NCBI RefSeq assembly: GCF_025165815.1
Contig: NZ_JAFFZE010000009.1
Span: 540,687 to 604,686 of the forward strand
From: Actinophytocola gossypii
GTDB taxonomy: Bacteria > Actinomycetota > Actinomycetes > Mycobacteriales > Pseudonocardiaceae
Length of the DNA: 64,000 nt
Reading direction: 5' to 3'
Under the pieces are notes generated by a model. It had not been told where the DNA came from and did no database searches. It saw only the letters and a list, made by a program, of their open reading frames with translations. The first letter of the stretch is position 1. Each line of letters opens with the position of its first letter. Position numbers and translations under genes: made by a program. Positions 25,339 to 33,975 of this stretch are shown piece after piece.

Positions 25339-28107
25339 GTGGAGTTTCGGCTTCTGGGTCCGGTGGAGGTATGGCACGCGGGCTCTCCGCTGCCGATCAC
25401 CGCGCCCATGCAGCGGGCACTGTTGGCGAGCCTCCTGTCCCGATCCGGTTCGGCCGTTCCGGTGTCGACGATCGTCGACGACCTGTGGGGGCACACACCA
25501 CCGAGAACCGCGGTCAACACGATCCGCAACTACGTGCGGCGCCTTCGGTCCGTCTTCCCACAACCGGTGCTGCGCAGCACGACCGCCGGGTACCGCCTGG
25601 ACGTGCGGTCCGCGCAGGTCGACGTGCACCGCTTCACGCAGCTGATCGAGGACGCGAGCGCCGCGGAGTCCCTCGCGCTGTTCGACCAGGCCTTGGCGCT
25701 GTGGCGCGGCGACCCGCTGACGAACATCGCCGAGGTGCCGCTGCGTACCCTCCTCCAACCACGGCTCGAGGAGGTCTACCTCGGCGGTGTGGAGCGCATG
25801 GCCGAGCTCCGGTTGCGCCATGGCCGGCACGCCGAGCTCATCGCCGGCCTGATCGAGCTGAACGGCCAGTACCCACTGCGCGAACGGCTCTGCCAACAGC
25901 TGATGATCGCCCTCTACCGCGAGGGGCGGGCCGTCGACGCCCTCGCGCGGTACCGCCGGCTCCGGGACCGGCTGGTCACCGAACTCGGCATGGAGCCCGG
26001 TCCCGAGTTGCGCAGGCTCGAGGCGGCCATCCTCCGCGAGGACGAGGACCTGCTCGCGAGCGTCGAGGCCGGGCAGAACCCGGGGCCGGGCCGTGCGCAC
26101 CGGCCCGACCAGCTCCCGCCGCTCGTGGTCCCGTTCGTGGGCCGTGCGGACGACGTACGCGAACTGATGGATCGGTTCGCCACCTCCGACGGATCGCCGG
26201 TGCACTGCCTGCTCTACGGGCAGGGTGGAGCCGGGAAGTCTGCCCTGGCCGTCCGGCTCGGGCACGAGCTGTCCGGTCGGTACCGGGACGGCGTGCTGTA
26301 CACCGACCTCGGCGGTTCCACCCCGGGACTGCCGACCCGTTCTCCCGCCCAGGTCATCGCCGGACTGATGACCGGTCTCGGCGGCGCCGAGCCAGGTCCC
26401 GACGTCGACCTCGGCACGCTGGTTCGCTCCTACCGCGCCCGGCTGCGGGGCAGACGAGTACTGATCATCGTGGACAACGTGGTCTCCGCGCAGCAGGTCC
26501 AGGCCGCGCTTCCCGACGAGCCGGGCTGCGCGCTGATCGCCACCAGCCGGGTGGCGATCAGCGGCGGCGACACGGTGTTCCACGTCGACCCGTTGTCGGG
26601 GGCCGCCGCGGTCGACCTGCTGGGACGGGTCGCGGGCGCGCGGCGGGTGCGGGACGAACCGGCCGCGGCCCGGGCGATCGCCACCCTGTGCGGGCGCCTG
26701 CCCCTGGCACTGCGGTTGATCGCCAGCCGTGCGGCGCTGCGTCCCCACTGGTCACTGGAGACCTGGCAACGGTTGCTCGATGATGAACGCGGCCGCCTGG
26801 ACCTGTTGCGGCACGAGGACGTCGATGTCCGAGCCAGCTTCCTGATCGGCCTGGACGGCCTGCGCACGAGCGACGACCCGGTGGACCAGGATGCCGCGTC
26901 GTTGTTTCCGCTGCTCGGTCTGCTCAGCCCGCCCTACCTCACGGCGGCGCTGGTGGCGGCGTTGACCGGGTGGCCGCTCATCAGGGCGGAACAGGCCCTG
27001 GAGGCGTTGCTCACCGTCCAGATGGTCTACAGCCCGGAGCCGGACACGTACGCGTGCTACGACCTGATCTCCTTGCTGGCGAAGGAGCGGGCGGCCGAGC
27101 TGCCGGCGGACGTGCGCGTGCGGGCGCTGCGTCGGGCGAACGACTGGTACATGGCGGCGGTCCGCGGTTGCGGAGTCACGGCGACGGGCACTCCCACCGA
27201 GTACGGGTTGCCGCAGAGCCACCGCACGGACAATCTCGTCACCGTCCACTTCGAACGGTACGACGAGGTGCGGCGTTGGTTGGACCGTGAGTTGCCGGTC
27301 ATCGTGGCGCTGGTTCGGCAGGGGGCGGCGGCCGGCGAGCCGACCGCCACCGAGGCGGCTCGGACCGTGTTGCTGTCGGCGCGGTTCTACCTGAACTCGG
27401 CGGTGCCGTGGACGCTGCGTGCCGAGTTGTCCCGGGTGCTGCTCGATCACGACCAGGAGCGTGCGGCGTTCGCCTACGTGAACCTGGCGGTCATCGAGGG
27501 ACAGCGCGGGAACCTCGTGGGCGCCCAGCGGTTCCTGGACAGGGCGAACGACCTGCTCGACGAGGACGACCTCTGCACCTTGTTCATGTGCCACAACAAC
27601 CAGGGCATCGTCCGGTCGTCCAGGGGCGATCAGGAGGGGGCGATGCGCCGGTTCGAGCGGGCGCTGCGGGTGGCGGAGCGGAGCGGTCTCCGGATCCTCG
27701 AGGTGGTCGCCCTGACCAACATCGCCGACACCCGCACCCGCACCGGTTTCGCCGGCGAAGCCCTCCCGCTGCTCGAACGCGCGCTGGCCATCAGCCGCGA
27801 GATCGGTCACCAGGTCGAGATCGCGATCGTCCTGAACACGATCCTGCAGGCCTACGCCGCCCTCGACGAGCACGCAGAGGTGATCCGCCGCGCTCCAGAG
27901 GTGCTGGCCCAGCACGAGCTACTCGGCGACGCACACCAGCGGGCCGAGCACCTGCTGACCGTGTCCAAGTCGTTCCAGGCCCTCGGTCTGGACGCCGCGG
28001 CGGCCGAACACCTGGCCGAGGCGCGAAGTTGCATCGCTGCCATCAGCACCCGTGAGCAGATCCAGGCCAGCGCCCTGTTCGACCACGTGCTCACCAACTT
28101 GCCCTGA
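25339..28107 (+). CDS. AfsR/SARP-family regulator with BTAD, NB-ARC ATPase and TPR domains
   Basis: 922 residues. An OmpR-like winged HTH (EFRLLGPVEVWHAGSPLPI...TAVNTIRNYVRRLRSVF, residues 1-90) is followed by the BTAD domain (DVHRFTQLIEDA...RYRRLRDRLVTELGMEPGPEL, residues about 95-235). The NB-ARC/STAND ATPase has P-loop YGQGGAGKSALAVRLG and Walker B RRVLIIVDNVV (residues about 270-520), and C-terminal TPR repeats follow to the end. AfsR-like proteins activate antibiotic gene clusters. GTG 25339 gives the canonical SARP N terminus; ATG 25306 would add 11 residues. No biosynthetic genes adjoin it, so its target is probably distant, possibly the cluster from 48.4 kb on. Confidence 0.92.
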   Translation: MEFRLLGPVEVWHAGSPLPITAPMQRALLASLLSRSGSAVPVSTIVDDLWGHTPPRTAVNTIRNYVRRLRSVFPQPVLRSTTAGYRLDVRSAQVDVHRFTQLIEDASAAESLALFDQALALWRGDPLTNIAEVPLRTLLQPRLEEVYLGGVERMAELRLRHGRHAELIAGLIELNGQYPLRERLCQQLMIALYREGRAVDALARYRRLRDRLVTELGMEPGPELRRLEAAILREDEDLLASVEAGQNPGPGRAHRPDQLPPLVVPFVGRADDVRELMDRFATSDGSPVHCLLYGQGGAGKSALAVRLGHELSGRYRDGVLYTDLGGSTPGLPTRSPAQVIAGLMTGLGGAEPGPDVDLGTLVRSYRARLRGRRVLIIVDNVVSAQQVQAALPDEPGCALIATSRVAISGGDTVFHVDPLSGAAAVDLLGRVAGARRVRDEPAAARAIATLCGRLPLALRLIASRAALRPHWSLETWQRLLDDERGRLDLLRHEDVDVRASFLIGLDGLRTSDDPVDQDAASLFPLLGLLSPPYLTAALVAALTGWPLIRAEQALEALLTVQMVYSPEPDTYACYDLISLLAKERAAELPADVRVRALRRANDWYMAAVRGCGVTATGTPTEYGLPQSHRTDNLVTVHFERYDEVRRWLDRELPVIVALVRQGAAAGEPTATEAARTVLLSARFYLNSAVPWTLRAELSRVLLDHDQERAAFAYVNLAVIEGQRGNLVGAQRFLDRANDLLDEDDLCTLFMCHNNQGIVRSSRGDQEGAMRRFERALRVAERSGLRILEVVALTNIADTRTRTGFAGEALPLLERALAISREIGHQVEIAIVLNTILQAYAALDEHAEVIRRAPEVLAQHELLGDAHQRAEHLLTVSKSFQALGLDAAAAEHLAEARSCIAAISTREQIQASALFDHVLTNLP

Positions 28108-28136
28108 GCGTCGCGGTGACCCCTCACCGCGACCTC

Positions 28137-28883
28137 TCACCGCACGGCGACCAGGACGTGGTCGTCGCCGAACTGCCAGACCGGCGCGGCCTCGGCGAAG
28201 CCGGCGGAGCGGAGGAGGTCGGCGTGCTGGCTGACGGTCAGGCCGTTCTCGCCGCTGTGCGCGACGGCGCGGGCGGACCGGCCGTCGAGCAGCGGCGCGA
28301 GCTCCTCGTCCTCGCCGAGCGCCTGCCACCACTGTGCCCAGTCCTCGTTGGCGTCGGTGCCGACCCGGGCGGCGCGGGCCAGTCGCACGGTGTCGGCGAT
28401 GGCGTCCACGGTGGGCTGGCCGAGTCCCAGGTGGTCGGCGTTGACGAACACCCCGCCGGGGCGCAGCCGCTCGGCCAGCGTGCGGTAGAGCGCGGCGAGC
28501 GCGTCGGGTTCGAGCCAGTGCAGCGCGGTGGAGGACACCGCCGCGTCCCAGGGGCCGGTGAGTCCGGTGCGCTCCGGCCAGCCGGGGTGGGTGAGGTCGG
28601 CCTCGACGAGCGTGACCCTCGGGCCGACGTTGGCGGCGCCGAGGCCGAGCAGCAGCGGGTCGGCGTCGACACCGACGACCTTCGCCCGGGGGAGCGCCCG
28701 CGCGATCCGGGCGGACAGCGAGCCCGGTCCGCACCCGAGGTCGACGACGCAGGCCGCCTCGGCGCCGACGACGGCCCGGACCACGTCGATGACCACGCGG
28801 AACCGCTCCTCGCGGTCGGGGATGTAGCGCTCCTGCTGGGCGTCCCACCGCTGCACCCACCGCTGCGCCGTCGTGTCCCGCAT
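28137..28883 (-). CDS. Class I SAM-dependent methyltransferase
   Basis: 248-residue methyltransferase. Motif I is VVDLGCGPGSLSARIARAL (about residues 46-64), the acidic motif II is VVGVDADPLLLGLG, and AAVSSTALHWLEPDALAALY resembles trans-aconitate/UbiE-type enzymes. ATG 28883 is chosen over 28898 because GGAGG is 6 nt upstream. It is divergent from the CGNR regulator across a 67-bp region containing a perfect 7-bp inverted repeat. The substrate is unknown. Confidence 0.9.
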   Translation of the reverse strand: MRDTTAQRWVQRWDAQQERYIPDREERFRVVIDVVRAVVGAEAACVVDLGCGPGSLSARIARALPRAKVVGVDADPLLLGLGAANVGPRVTLVEADLTHPGWPERTGLTGPWDAAVSSTALHWLEPDALAALYRTLAERLRPGGVFVNADHLGLGQPTVDAIADTVRLARAARVGTDANEDWAQWWQALGEDEELAPLLDGRSARAVAHSGENGLTVSQHADLLRSAGFAEAAPVWQFGDDHVLVAVR

Positions 28884-28893
28884 GCCAACCTCC

Positions 28894-28923
28894 GTCACTG
28901 TTGTTAACCTCTATGGCAGTGAC
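28894..28923. promoter_or_regulatory. Operator candidate between methyltransferase and CGNR genes
   Basis: GTCACTG (28894-28900) and CAGTGAC (28917-28923) form a perfect 7-bp inverted repeat with 16 nt between. It lies centrally between the two divergent starts and could bind the CGNR protein. Confidence 0.45.
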
Positions 28924-28950
28924 GCTAATCGAGCGGGAGTAACTGGTCAA

Positions 28951-29517
28951 GTGGAATTCGACAGTCACACGAGCGACGTGGTGGGCAACGCGGTCGCCCT
29001 GATCAACGACGTCACCCCCGGAGAACGGCACGGCAAGCCCTTTCCTGCCCCCGCCGACCTGCGGATCGCCGTGCGCGACGCCGTGCCCCCTTCCCGGACC
29101 CCCGACCATCCGACCGAAACCGAAGCCGCCGAACTCGCCGGCTGGGCCGCCCGCCTGCGTGCGGTGGTGGAGCTGGTCGACGACGGCGAGGTCGACACCG
29201 CTTGCACCACGCTCAACAGGATCCTGCGCGAGACCGAGGCGATGCCCACCCTGGTCCGCCACGACGGCGAACCGTGGCACCTGCACTTCCACAGTGCCGG
29301 CGCGGAGTGGGCGATCAGCTGGGCCGCGTCGATGGCGACCGCGCTCGCCGTCGTCCTGGGCAACGCGTCGATCGAGCGGCTGGGCATCTGCAACGCCACC
29401 GCGTGCGACCGGGTCTACGTCGACATCTCCCGCAACGGCACCCGCCGCTTCTGTTCGACCGCCTGCCAGAACCGGGTCAAGGCCGCCGCCTTCCGCGCCA
29501 GGAAAACCGCCGGCTAG
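28951..29517 (+). CDS. CGNR zinc-finger (ABATE-domain) regulator
   Basis: 188-residue protein with an N-terminal ABATE-type stress-regulated domain and a C-terminal treble-clef finger: GICNATACDRVYVDISRNG...RRFCSTACQNRVKAAAFRAR (residues about 142-185). The four Cys of the zf-CGNR motif are present, with CQNR in place of CGNR. Such proteins are presumed transcriptional regulators. The start is GTG 28951. The gene shares its stop with kynureninase: CTAG at 29514-29517 encodes TAG on both strands. Confidence 0.9.
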   Translation: MEFDSHTSDVVGNAVALINDVTPGERHGKPFPAPADLRIAVRDAVPPSRTPDHPTETEAAELAGWAARLRAVVELVDDGEVDTACTTLNRILRETEAMPTLVRHDGEPWHLHFHSAGAEWAISWAASMATALAVVLGNASIERLGICNATACDRVYVDISRNGTRRFCSTACQNRVKAAAFRARKTAG

Positions 29518-30740
29518 CCACTCAGCACGTCACGGAGCACCGCGAGACCTCGGTGCACCTCGGCGAAGCTGGTGGACAGCGGCGCGAAGCCGAGCCGGAT
29601 GCCGTCCGGCTCGCGGAAGTCCGGCACGACCCCGCGTTCCCACAACCCGTCCAGCACGTCCCGGAAGTCGCCGCGCCGGATCGTGACGTGCCCGCCCCGC
29701 CGTTCCGGATCCCGGGGCGAGGCGACCTCGACACCGAGCGGTACCAGCCAGGCGTCGACCAGTGCCAGCGCGTACTCCGTGAGCGCGGTCGACTTCGCCC
29801 GCACCGCGCCGATCCCGGCCTCCTCGAGCATCTCCAGCCCGCACCGCAGCGGCACCATCGCGAGCACCGGGGGAGTGCCGCTGACGAACGCGCGGATCCC
29901 GGCCGCCGGCACGTGCCCCTGCTCCATCCGGAACGGATCCCGCCGGCCCATCCACCCGAGGATCGGCTGCCGCAGCGTCTCCTGGTGGTCCCGTCGCACG
30001 TAGGCGAACGCCGGTGCGCCCGGCCCGCCGTTCAGGTACTTGTACCCGCACCCGACGGCCAGGTCGACGCCCCACACGTCCAGCTCCAGCTCGACCGACC
30101 CGGCGGAGTGGCTGAGGTCCCACAGCACCAGCGCCCCCGCGTCGTGCGCGACCCGGGTGATCGCCGGGGCGTCGGCCAGCCACCCCGACCGGTAGGCGAC
30201 GTGGCTCGCCAGCACCAGCGCGGTGTCCCGGCCCACCGCGCCGGCCACCTGCTCGGCGGTGATCCCGGTCGCGGGGTCGGTCTCGATCCACCGCAACTCG
30301 GCCCCACGCTCCGCGGCGATGCCCTCCACCACGTACCGGTCGGTGGGGAAGTTGTCGCTGTCGACCACGATCACGTTCCGCCCGGTTCGCGCGTCGACCG
30401 CCGCCCGCGCCAACTTGTACAGCAGGACGGTCGTGGAGTCAGCCAGCACGGTCTGCCCGGGTGCCGCTCCGAGCACCGCCGCCCCGAGCCGGTCCCCGAC
30501 CGTCTCCGGCCAGCTCATCCAGGGCTCGTCGCCATCGGTCCACCGGCGGATGAGCCGCCCGCCCCACTCGTCCCGCACGAACCGGTCGAGCACCTCGGCG
30601 GTGGCCACCGGTGGCCGCCCGAGCGAGTTCCCGTCCAGGTAGGCCACGATCCCGTCGGCCGGCAGGAACCGATCCCGGTAGCCGGCGAGCGGGTCCGCGG
30701 CGTCCAGTTCGCCCGGGTCGAGCGGGTTCCTCGATCGCAT
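29514..30740 (-). CDS. kynU: Kynureninase
   Basis: 408-residue PLP enzyme cleaving kynurenine to anthranilate and alanine in tryptophan catabolism. VAYLDGNSLGRPPVATAEVL is the substrate-binding N-terminal motif, WDLSHSAGSVELELD carries the PLP-pyridine Asp, and GCGYKYLNGGPGAPAF contains the Schiff-base Lys. ATG 30740 starts close to the usual N terminus; longer in-frame starts lack support. No tryptophan dioxygenase or formamidase is adjacent, so the pathway is split or the enzyme supplies anthranilate for another purpose. A TATCGT hexamer 8 nt upstream could be a -10. Confidence 0.96.
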   Translation of the reverse strand: MRSRNPLDPGELDAADPLAGYRDRFLPADGIVAYLDGNSLGRPPVATAEVLDRFVRDEWGGRLIRRWTDGDEPWMSWPETVGDRLGAAVLGAAPGQTVLADSTTVLLYKLARAAVDARTGRNVIVVDSDNFPTDRYVVEGIAAERGAELRWIETDPATGITAEQVAGAVGRDTALVLASHVAYRSGWLADAPAITRVAHDAGALVLWDLSHSAGSVELELDVWGVDLAVGCGYKYLNGGPGAPAFAYVRRDHQETLRQPILGWMGRRDPFRMEQGHVPAAGIRAFVSGTPPVLAMVPLRCGLEMLEEAGIGAVRAKSTALTEYALALVDAWLVPLGVEVASPRDPERRGGHVTIRRGDFRDVLDGLWERGVVPDFREPDGIRLGFAPLSTSFAEVHRGLAVLRDVLSG

Positions 30741-31010
30741 GGGCGCCGACGATACGGGGCGGCGCCTCGAGGTCGTCACGGTAACGGGAGGAACGGCGAC
30801 GGGTCCCCGTAGAGGGCGAGGGGCGCCCACGCGCGCGCAGCGCGACGGCACCGAGCGGCCGCCGGCTATCTCGAAAGCACGGTGCGGCTCGAACAGGACG
30901 ACCAGTTCGGTGCCGAGCAGGATCGCCAGGCCGAGGCCGTGGCCCGACCGGTCGCCAACCTGGGCTGGATCTACCGCACCATGTTCACGAGCTGAGCGGG
31001 GTCGGTGGTG
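30741..31010. other. Gap with a possible gene remnant
   Basis: About 270 bp between kynureninase and the phosphodiesterase-like gene. On the plus strand a short frame ending at TGA 30993-30995 reads codon-like (ends ANLGWIYRTMFTS) and is open back only to a TAG near 30813, with no good start. It looks like the tail of a decayed gene, but I cannot name it. No terminator or promoter is clear. Confidence 0.3.
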
Positions 31011-31883
31011 TCAGGCCGCGTCCCCGCGCGCGTCGTGTCGCAGGAACGACTCCAGGCCGGCCAGGTCGTCGGTGTTGATGTGGTCGACGCCGGCGTCGAC
31101 CAGCTCACGCCAGATGGCCTCGCGGGCCGGACCCGGGGCGTCCGGAGTCGCCCAGAAGCGGACCCGCTGCCCGGCGCGGTGCGCGGTCCGCACGATCGAC
31201 CGCAGCTCGGCGCGCTCGTCGGCCGGCATCTCGCCGACGCCGGTCCAGGTGAACAGCTTCGTCCAGTTGTCCGACACCAGCGGGGTCAGCTTCGCCGGCG
31301 AGCCGGGGCCGAGGTCGTTCGGGTCGGCGATGCGGCCGTCGTAGAACGCCACCCGGCTGCGCTGGGCCTCCATGGTGGCGCGCGGACGGTTGCCGGACAC
31401 CACCGCGGTCACCGGGCCGCGCCACACGTGACCCCACCGGTACGACGTCCACAGGAACGCGTACCGGGGCGAGCGCAGCAGCCGGTCCAGCGCGGCGTAG
31501 GTCGACTCGCCCTCGGTCTTGAGGTCGATCAGCAGCTGGAAGTCGACCCACCGTCCCTTGTAGATCCCGCCGGTCAGCACCAGGCGGCGCAGCGGCTCCA
31601 GGTACAGCGACTCCAGCGTGCGTGCCGGGTCCAGGTCCTCCGGGTCGTGCGCGACGAGCAGGTCGCCGTCGACCAGGTAGATGTCCGCCTCCACGCTGGT
31701 GAAGCCGTGGGACAGCGCGTCGAACAGCGGGCGGTCGTGCTCGTAGTCGTTGTGCGCGTGGGCCTGTGCGAGCGGGCGCACCCAGCCATCGTGGTGGTGC
31801 GGGGTCGCGGCGGCCGGAACCGCGCCGGCGACCAGGCCGATGAGTGCCAGCAGCAGGAACAGCGATCGGGGCAGGGCCCGCAC
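31011..31883 (-). CDS. Secreted glycerophosphodiester phosphodiesterase-like (PLC-like TIM-barrel) protein
   Basis: 290-residue exported protein. The signal peptide (LPRSLFLLLALIGLVAGAVPAAA, about residues 4-26) is followed by PLAQAHAHNDYEHDRPLFDAL, the HAHNDY motif of a GDPD/PI-PLC-like subfamily, and VEADIYLVDGDLLVAHD with metal-binding acidic residues. It ends with DAGVDHINTDDLAGLESFL. GTG 31883 has GGAGG 5 nt upstream and gives the best signal peptide. It probably hydrolyses a phosphodiester outside the cytoplasm; the substrate is unknown. Confidence 0.88.
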   Translation of the reverse strand: MRALPRSLFLLLALIGLVAGAVPAAATPHHHDGWVRPLAQAHAHNDYEHDRPLFDALSHGFTSVEADIYLVDGDLLVAHDPEDLDPARTLESLYLEPLRRLVLTGGIYKGRWVDFQLLIDLKTEGESTYAALDRLLRSPRYAFLWTSYRWGHVWRGPVTAVVSGNRPRATMEAQRSRVAFYDGRIADPNDLGPGSPAKLTPLVSDNWTKLFTWTGVGEMPADERAELRSIVRTAHRAGQRVRFWATPDAPGPAREAIWRELVDAGVDHINTDDLAGLESFLRHDARGDAA

Positions 31884-31969
31884 GGGAACCTCCAACGGGG
31901 TCGGGGGACGGCGGCGTCACGTTAGGACACCACGGTGAACGGCGGGGCACCAGCTCGTGGCCAGCCAGG

Positions 31970-32656
31970 TCAGATCGGCACCGAGACCATGCGGCGGCCG
32001 TCGGTGGTGACGATCTCCACCGACTCCACCTCGCCCGGTTCGACCAGCGCGGTGCCCTCCAGCCGCAGGCCCTCGGCCCCGGCCTCGTCGGACACCACCC
32101 AGCTGCCGGCCACCAGCGGCTCGCCGTCCTCGGGCACCACCAGCAGCTCGCACCGCTCGCCCGCCGGCACCCCCTCGACCTCGGCGTTCACCCACACCCA
32201 ACCGGCCCTCGGCTCGACCTCCACCCGCATCGTCGCGCCGGTGGCCGGGTCGGTGCCCTCGGCGGTGACCGTGCCGGCCGGCAGGGCCTCGGCCGGCGGG
32301 GTCGGCGCGGTCTCCCGGCCGATCAGCACGCCGCCGCCGAGCGCGACCGCGGCCGCCAGCACGACCGACGCCGCGACCAGCCCGGGCGACCAGCCCCGCC
32401 GCGCCGGCGCCGCCTCGGCGCGGACCCGGTTCAGCGCGCCGCGCAGCAGCAGGTCGCCGCCGTCCGGTGGGCCGTCCAGGAACGCCTCGGGTGGTACCTG
32501 GTCCAGCGCGTGCCGCAGGTCGACGAACTCCGCCAGCTCCCGCTGGCACTCCGGGCAGGTCGACACGTGCGCGTGCACCGCCCGTTCCTCGCCGGGGTCC
32601 AGCGAGCCGAGCGCGTAGGCGCCGAGCAGCGAGCGGTCGTGCTCGACCGAGCTCAT
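31970..32656 (-). CDS. RslA/RskA-like zinc anti-sigma factor
   Basis: 228-residue membrane anti-sigma factor. The N-terminal ZAS domain (residues 1-70) has HAHVSTCPECQREL, the H-x3-C-x2-C zinc motif. A single TM helix (LVAASVVLAAAVALGGGVLIG) follows near residue 100, then an extracytoplasmic RskA-type domain (residues about 125-228). Its ATG overlaps the sigma-gene stop (ATGA). It should hold the SigL-like sigma factor inactive until zinc loss, oxidation or proteolysis. Confidence 0.94.
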   Translation of the reverse strand: MSSVEHDRSLLGAYALGSLDPGEERAVHAHVSTCPECQRELAEFVDLRHALDQVPPEAFLDGPPDGGDLLLRGALNRVRAEAAPARRGWSPGLVAASVVLAAAVALGGGVLIGRETAPTPPAEALPAGTVTAEGTDPATGATMRVEVEPRAGWVWVNAEVEGVPAGERCELLVVPEDGEPLVAGSWVVSDEAGAEGLRLEGTALVEPGEVESVEIVTTDGRRMVSVPI

Positions 32657-33207
32657 CGCGGCACCTCCCCCGGACGTCCGAGCGTGGCCCGCAGCGCGCG
32701 GACCGCGTGGTATGACCTCGATTTCACGGTACCTGGCGCGATGCCGAGCACCGCCGCCGTCTCGTTGACCGTCCGCCCCCGGTAGTACAGCTCGACCAGC
32801 ACCGCCCGGTGGTCGGGGGAGAGCCGGTCCATCGCGCCGAGCACGGTCATCGCGTTGACCACGTCGTCGGCGTGGTCGCGTTGCGCGGCCGGGACGTCGA
32901 TCTCCTGGTTCACCTCGGTCGGCCGCACCGCCCGCGCCCGCGCTCGGTCGGTGATGATGTTGCGTGCCACGGTGAGCAGCCAACCCCGCACCGAGCCGAC
33001 GTTGTCGCGCAGGTCGTCGGCGTGTTTCCAGGCCCGCAGGAGGGTCTCCTGCACCACGTCCTCGGCCGCGGCCCGGTCGCCGGTGAGGCGGATCGCGTAG
33101 GCCAGCAGGCTCCGGCCGTGCTCCTCGTACAGGGAGCGGACCAGTTCCTCGCCGGGCACCTGTTTCGCCCGGCGGGCTCGCCTGCCTGTGATCGCCACGC
33201 TTGCCAT
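32653..33207 (-). CDS. sigL: ECF sigma factor, SigL-like
   Basis: 184-residue ECF sigma factor close to mycobacterial SigL. Sigma-2 contains YEEHGRSLLAYAIRLTGD and AEDVVQETLLRAWKH, followed by VRGWLLTVARNIITDRARAR; sigma-4 contains LSPDHRAVLVELYYRGRTVN and LGIAPGTVKSRSYHAVRALR. ATG 33207 (or GTG 33210) begins a plausible N terminus. The downstream overlapping gene encodes its anti-sigma factor. The upstream region holds a TGAACC-N16-CGTGTT promoter, the SigL consensus, so the gene is autoregulated. Confidence 0.94.
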   Translation of the reverse strand: MASVAITGRRARRAKQVPGEELVRSLYEEHGRSLLAYAIRLTGDRAAAEDVVQETLLRAWKHADDLRDNVGSVRGWLLTVARNIITDRARARAVRPTEVNQEIDVPAAQRDHADDVVNAMTVLGAMDRLSPDHRAVLVELYYRGRTVNETAAVLGIAPGTVKSRSYHAVRALRATLGRPGEVPR

Positions 33208-33310
33208 CACCTGCCCTGGGAGTTCGCGGTGTCGCGGGGCCGCACGCGGGAGCCAGGCACAGCTCGGGTCGAGGGCGAGAGTACTGGACACGTGCTGGCT
33301 CACAACCATG

Positions 33311-33338
33311 AACACGTACGCGCCAGGTGTCCGGTTCA
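33311..33338 (-). promoter_or_regulatory. SigL-type autoregulatory promoter
   Basis: On the minus strand TGAACC (33338-33333) is followed after exactly 16 nt by CGTGTT (33316-33311). This matches the published SigL -35/-10 pattern. The -35 overlaps the stop codon of the response-regulator gene (33336-33338). The leader to the sigma ATG would be roughly 95 nt. Confidence 0.75.
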
Positions 33339-33974
33339 ACCGCCGTCGCGGACCAGCAGCGCCACCTCCACCCGGTTCGCGCACCCCAGCTTGGCCAGCA
33401 CCCGGCTGACGTAGGTCTTGATCGTGGTCTCGCTCATGTGCACGCGCCTGCCGATGTCGGCGTTCGACAGGCCCTCGGCGACCAGCGCGGCGATCTCCTT
33501 CTCCCGAGGGGACAGCGCCGACAGCCGCTCGGCGGCCTCGCGGCGGCGGCCGGCGGCCGGCGCGACCATGCCGAGCACGAGCCGGGTGACCTCGGGGGAG
33601 AGGTAGGCGTCCCCGGTGTGCGCGGCGCGGACCGCGCGGACCAACTCGTCCGGTGCGCAGTGCTTGAGCACGAACCCGGCGGCGCCGTGCTGGAGCGCGC
33701 GAAGGACGTTCGGCTCGGTGCCGTACGAGGTCAGTACGACGGTCCTGGTCGCTGGCAGCCGCCGGCGCAGCTCGTCGAGCGCGCCGAGCCCGTCGAGGAC
33801 CGGCATGCTGATGTCCAGCAGCGCCACGTCCGGGCGGTGCTCGAGCGCGGCCAGCACGGCGGCCGACCCGTCGGCGGCGGTCGCGACGACCTCGATGTCG
33901 CCCGCGGACTCCAGCACGGTACGGATGCCGGCGGTGATCAGCGGTTCGTCGTCGGCGACCAGGACGCGCAGCAC
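33336..33974 (-). CDS. NarL/LuxR-family response regulator
   Basis: 212-residue response regulator. The receiver domain has ADDE (acidic pocket), phospho-acceptor Asp in VALLDISMPVLDG (residue about 54) and the switch Thr/Lys in VVLTSYG and GFVLKHCAP. The C-terminal LuxR HTH is LSPREKEIAALVAEGLSNAD...SETTIKTYVSRVLAKLG. GTG 33974 starts 1 nt after the kinase stop, so the two are translationally coupled. The presumed target is the divergent ABC exporter. Confidence 0.95.
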   Translation of the reverse strand: MLRVLVADDEPLITAGIRTVLESAGDIEVVATAADGSAAVLAALEHRPDVALLDISMPVLDGLGALDELRRRLPATRTVVLTSYGTEPNVLRALQHGAAGFVLKHCAPDELVRAVRAAHTGDAYLSPEVTRLVLGMVAPAAGRRREAAERLSALSPREKEIAALVAEGLSNADIGRRVHMSETTIKTYVSRVLAKLGCANRVEVALLVRDGG

Positions 33975-33975
33975 C

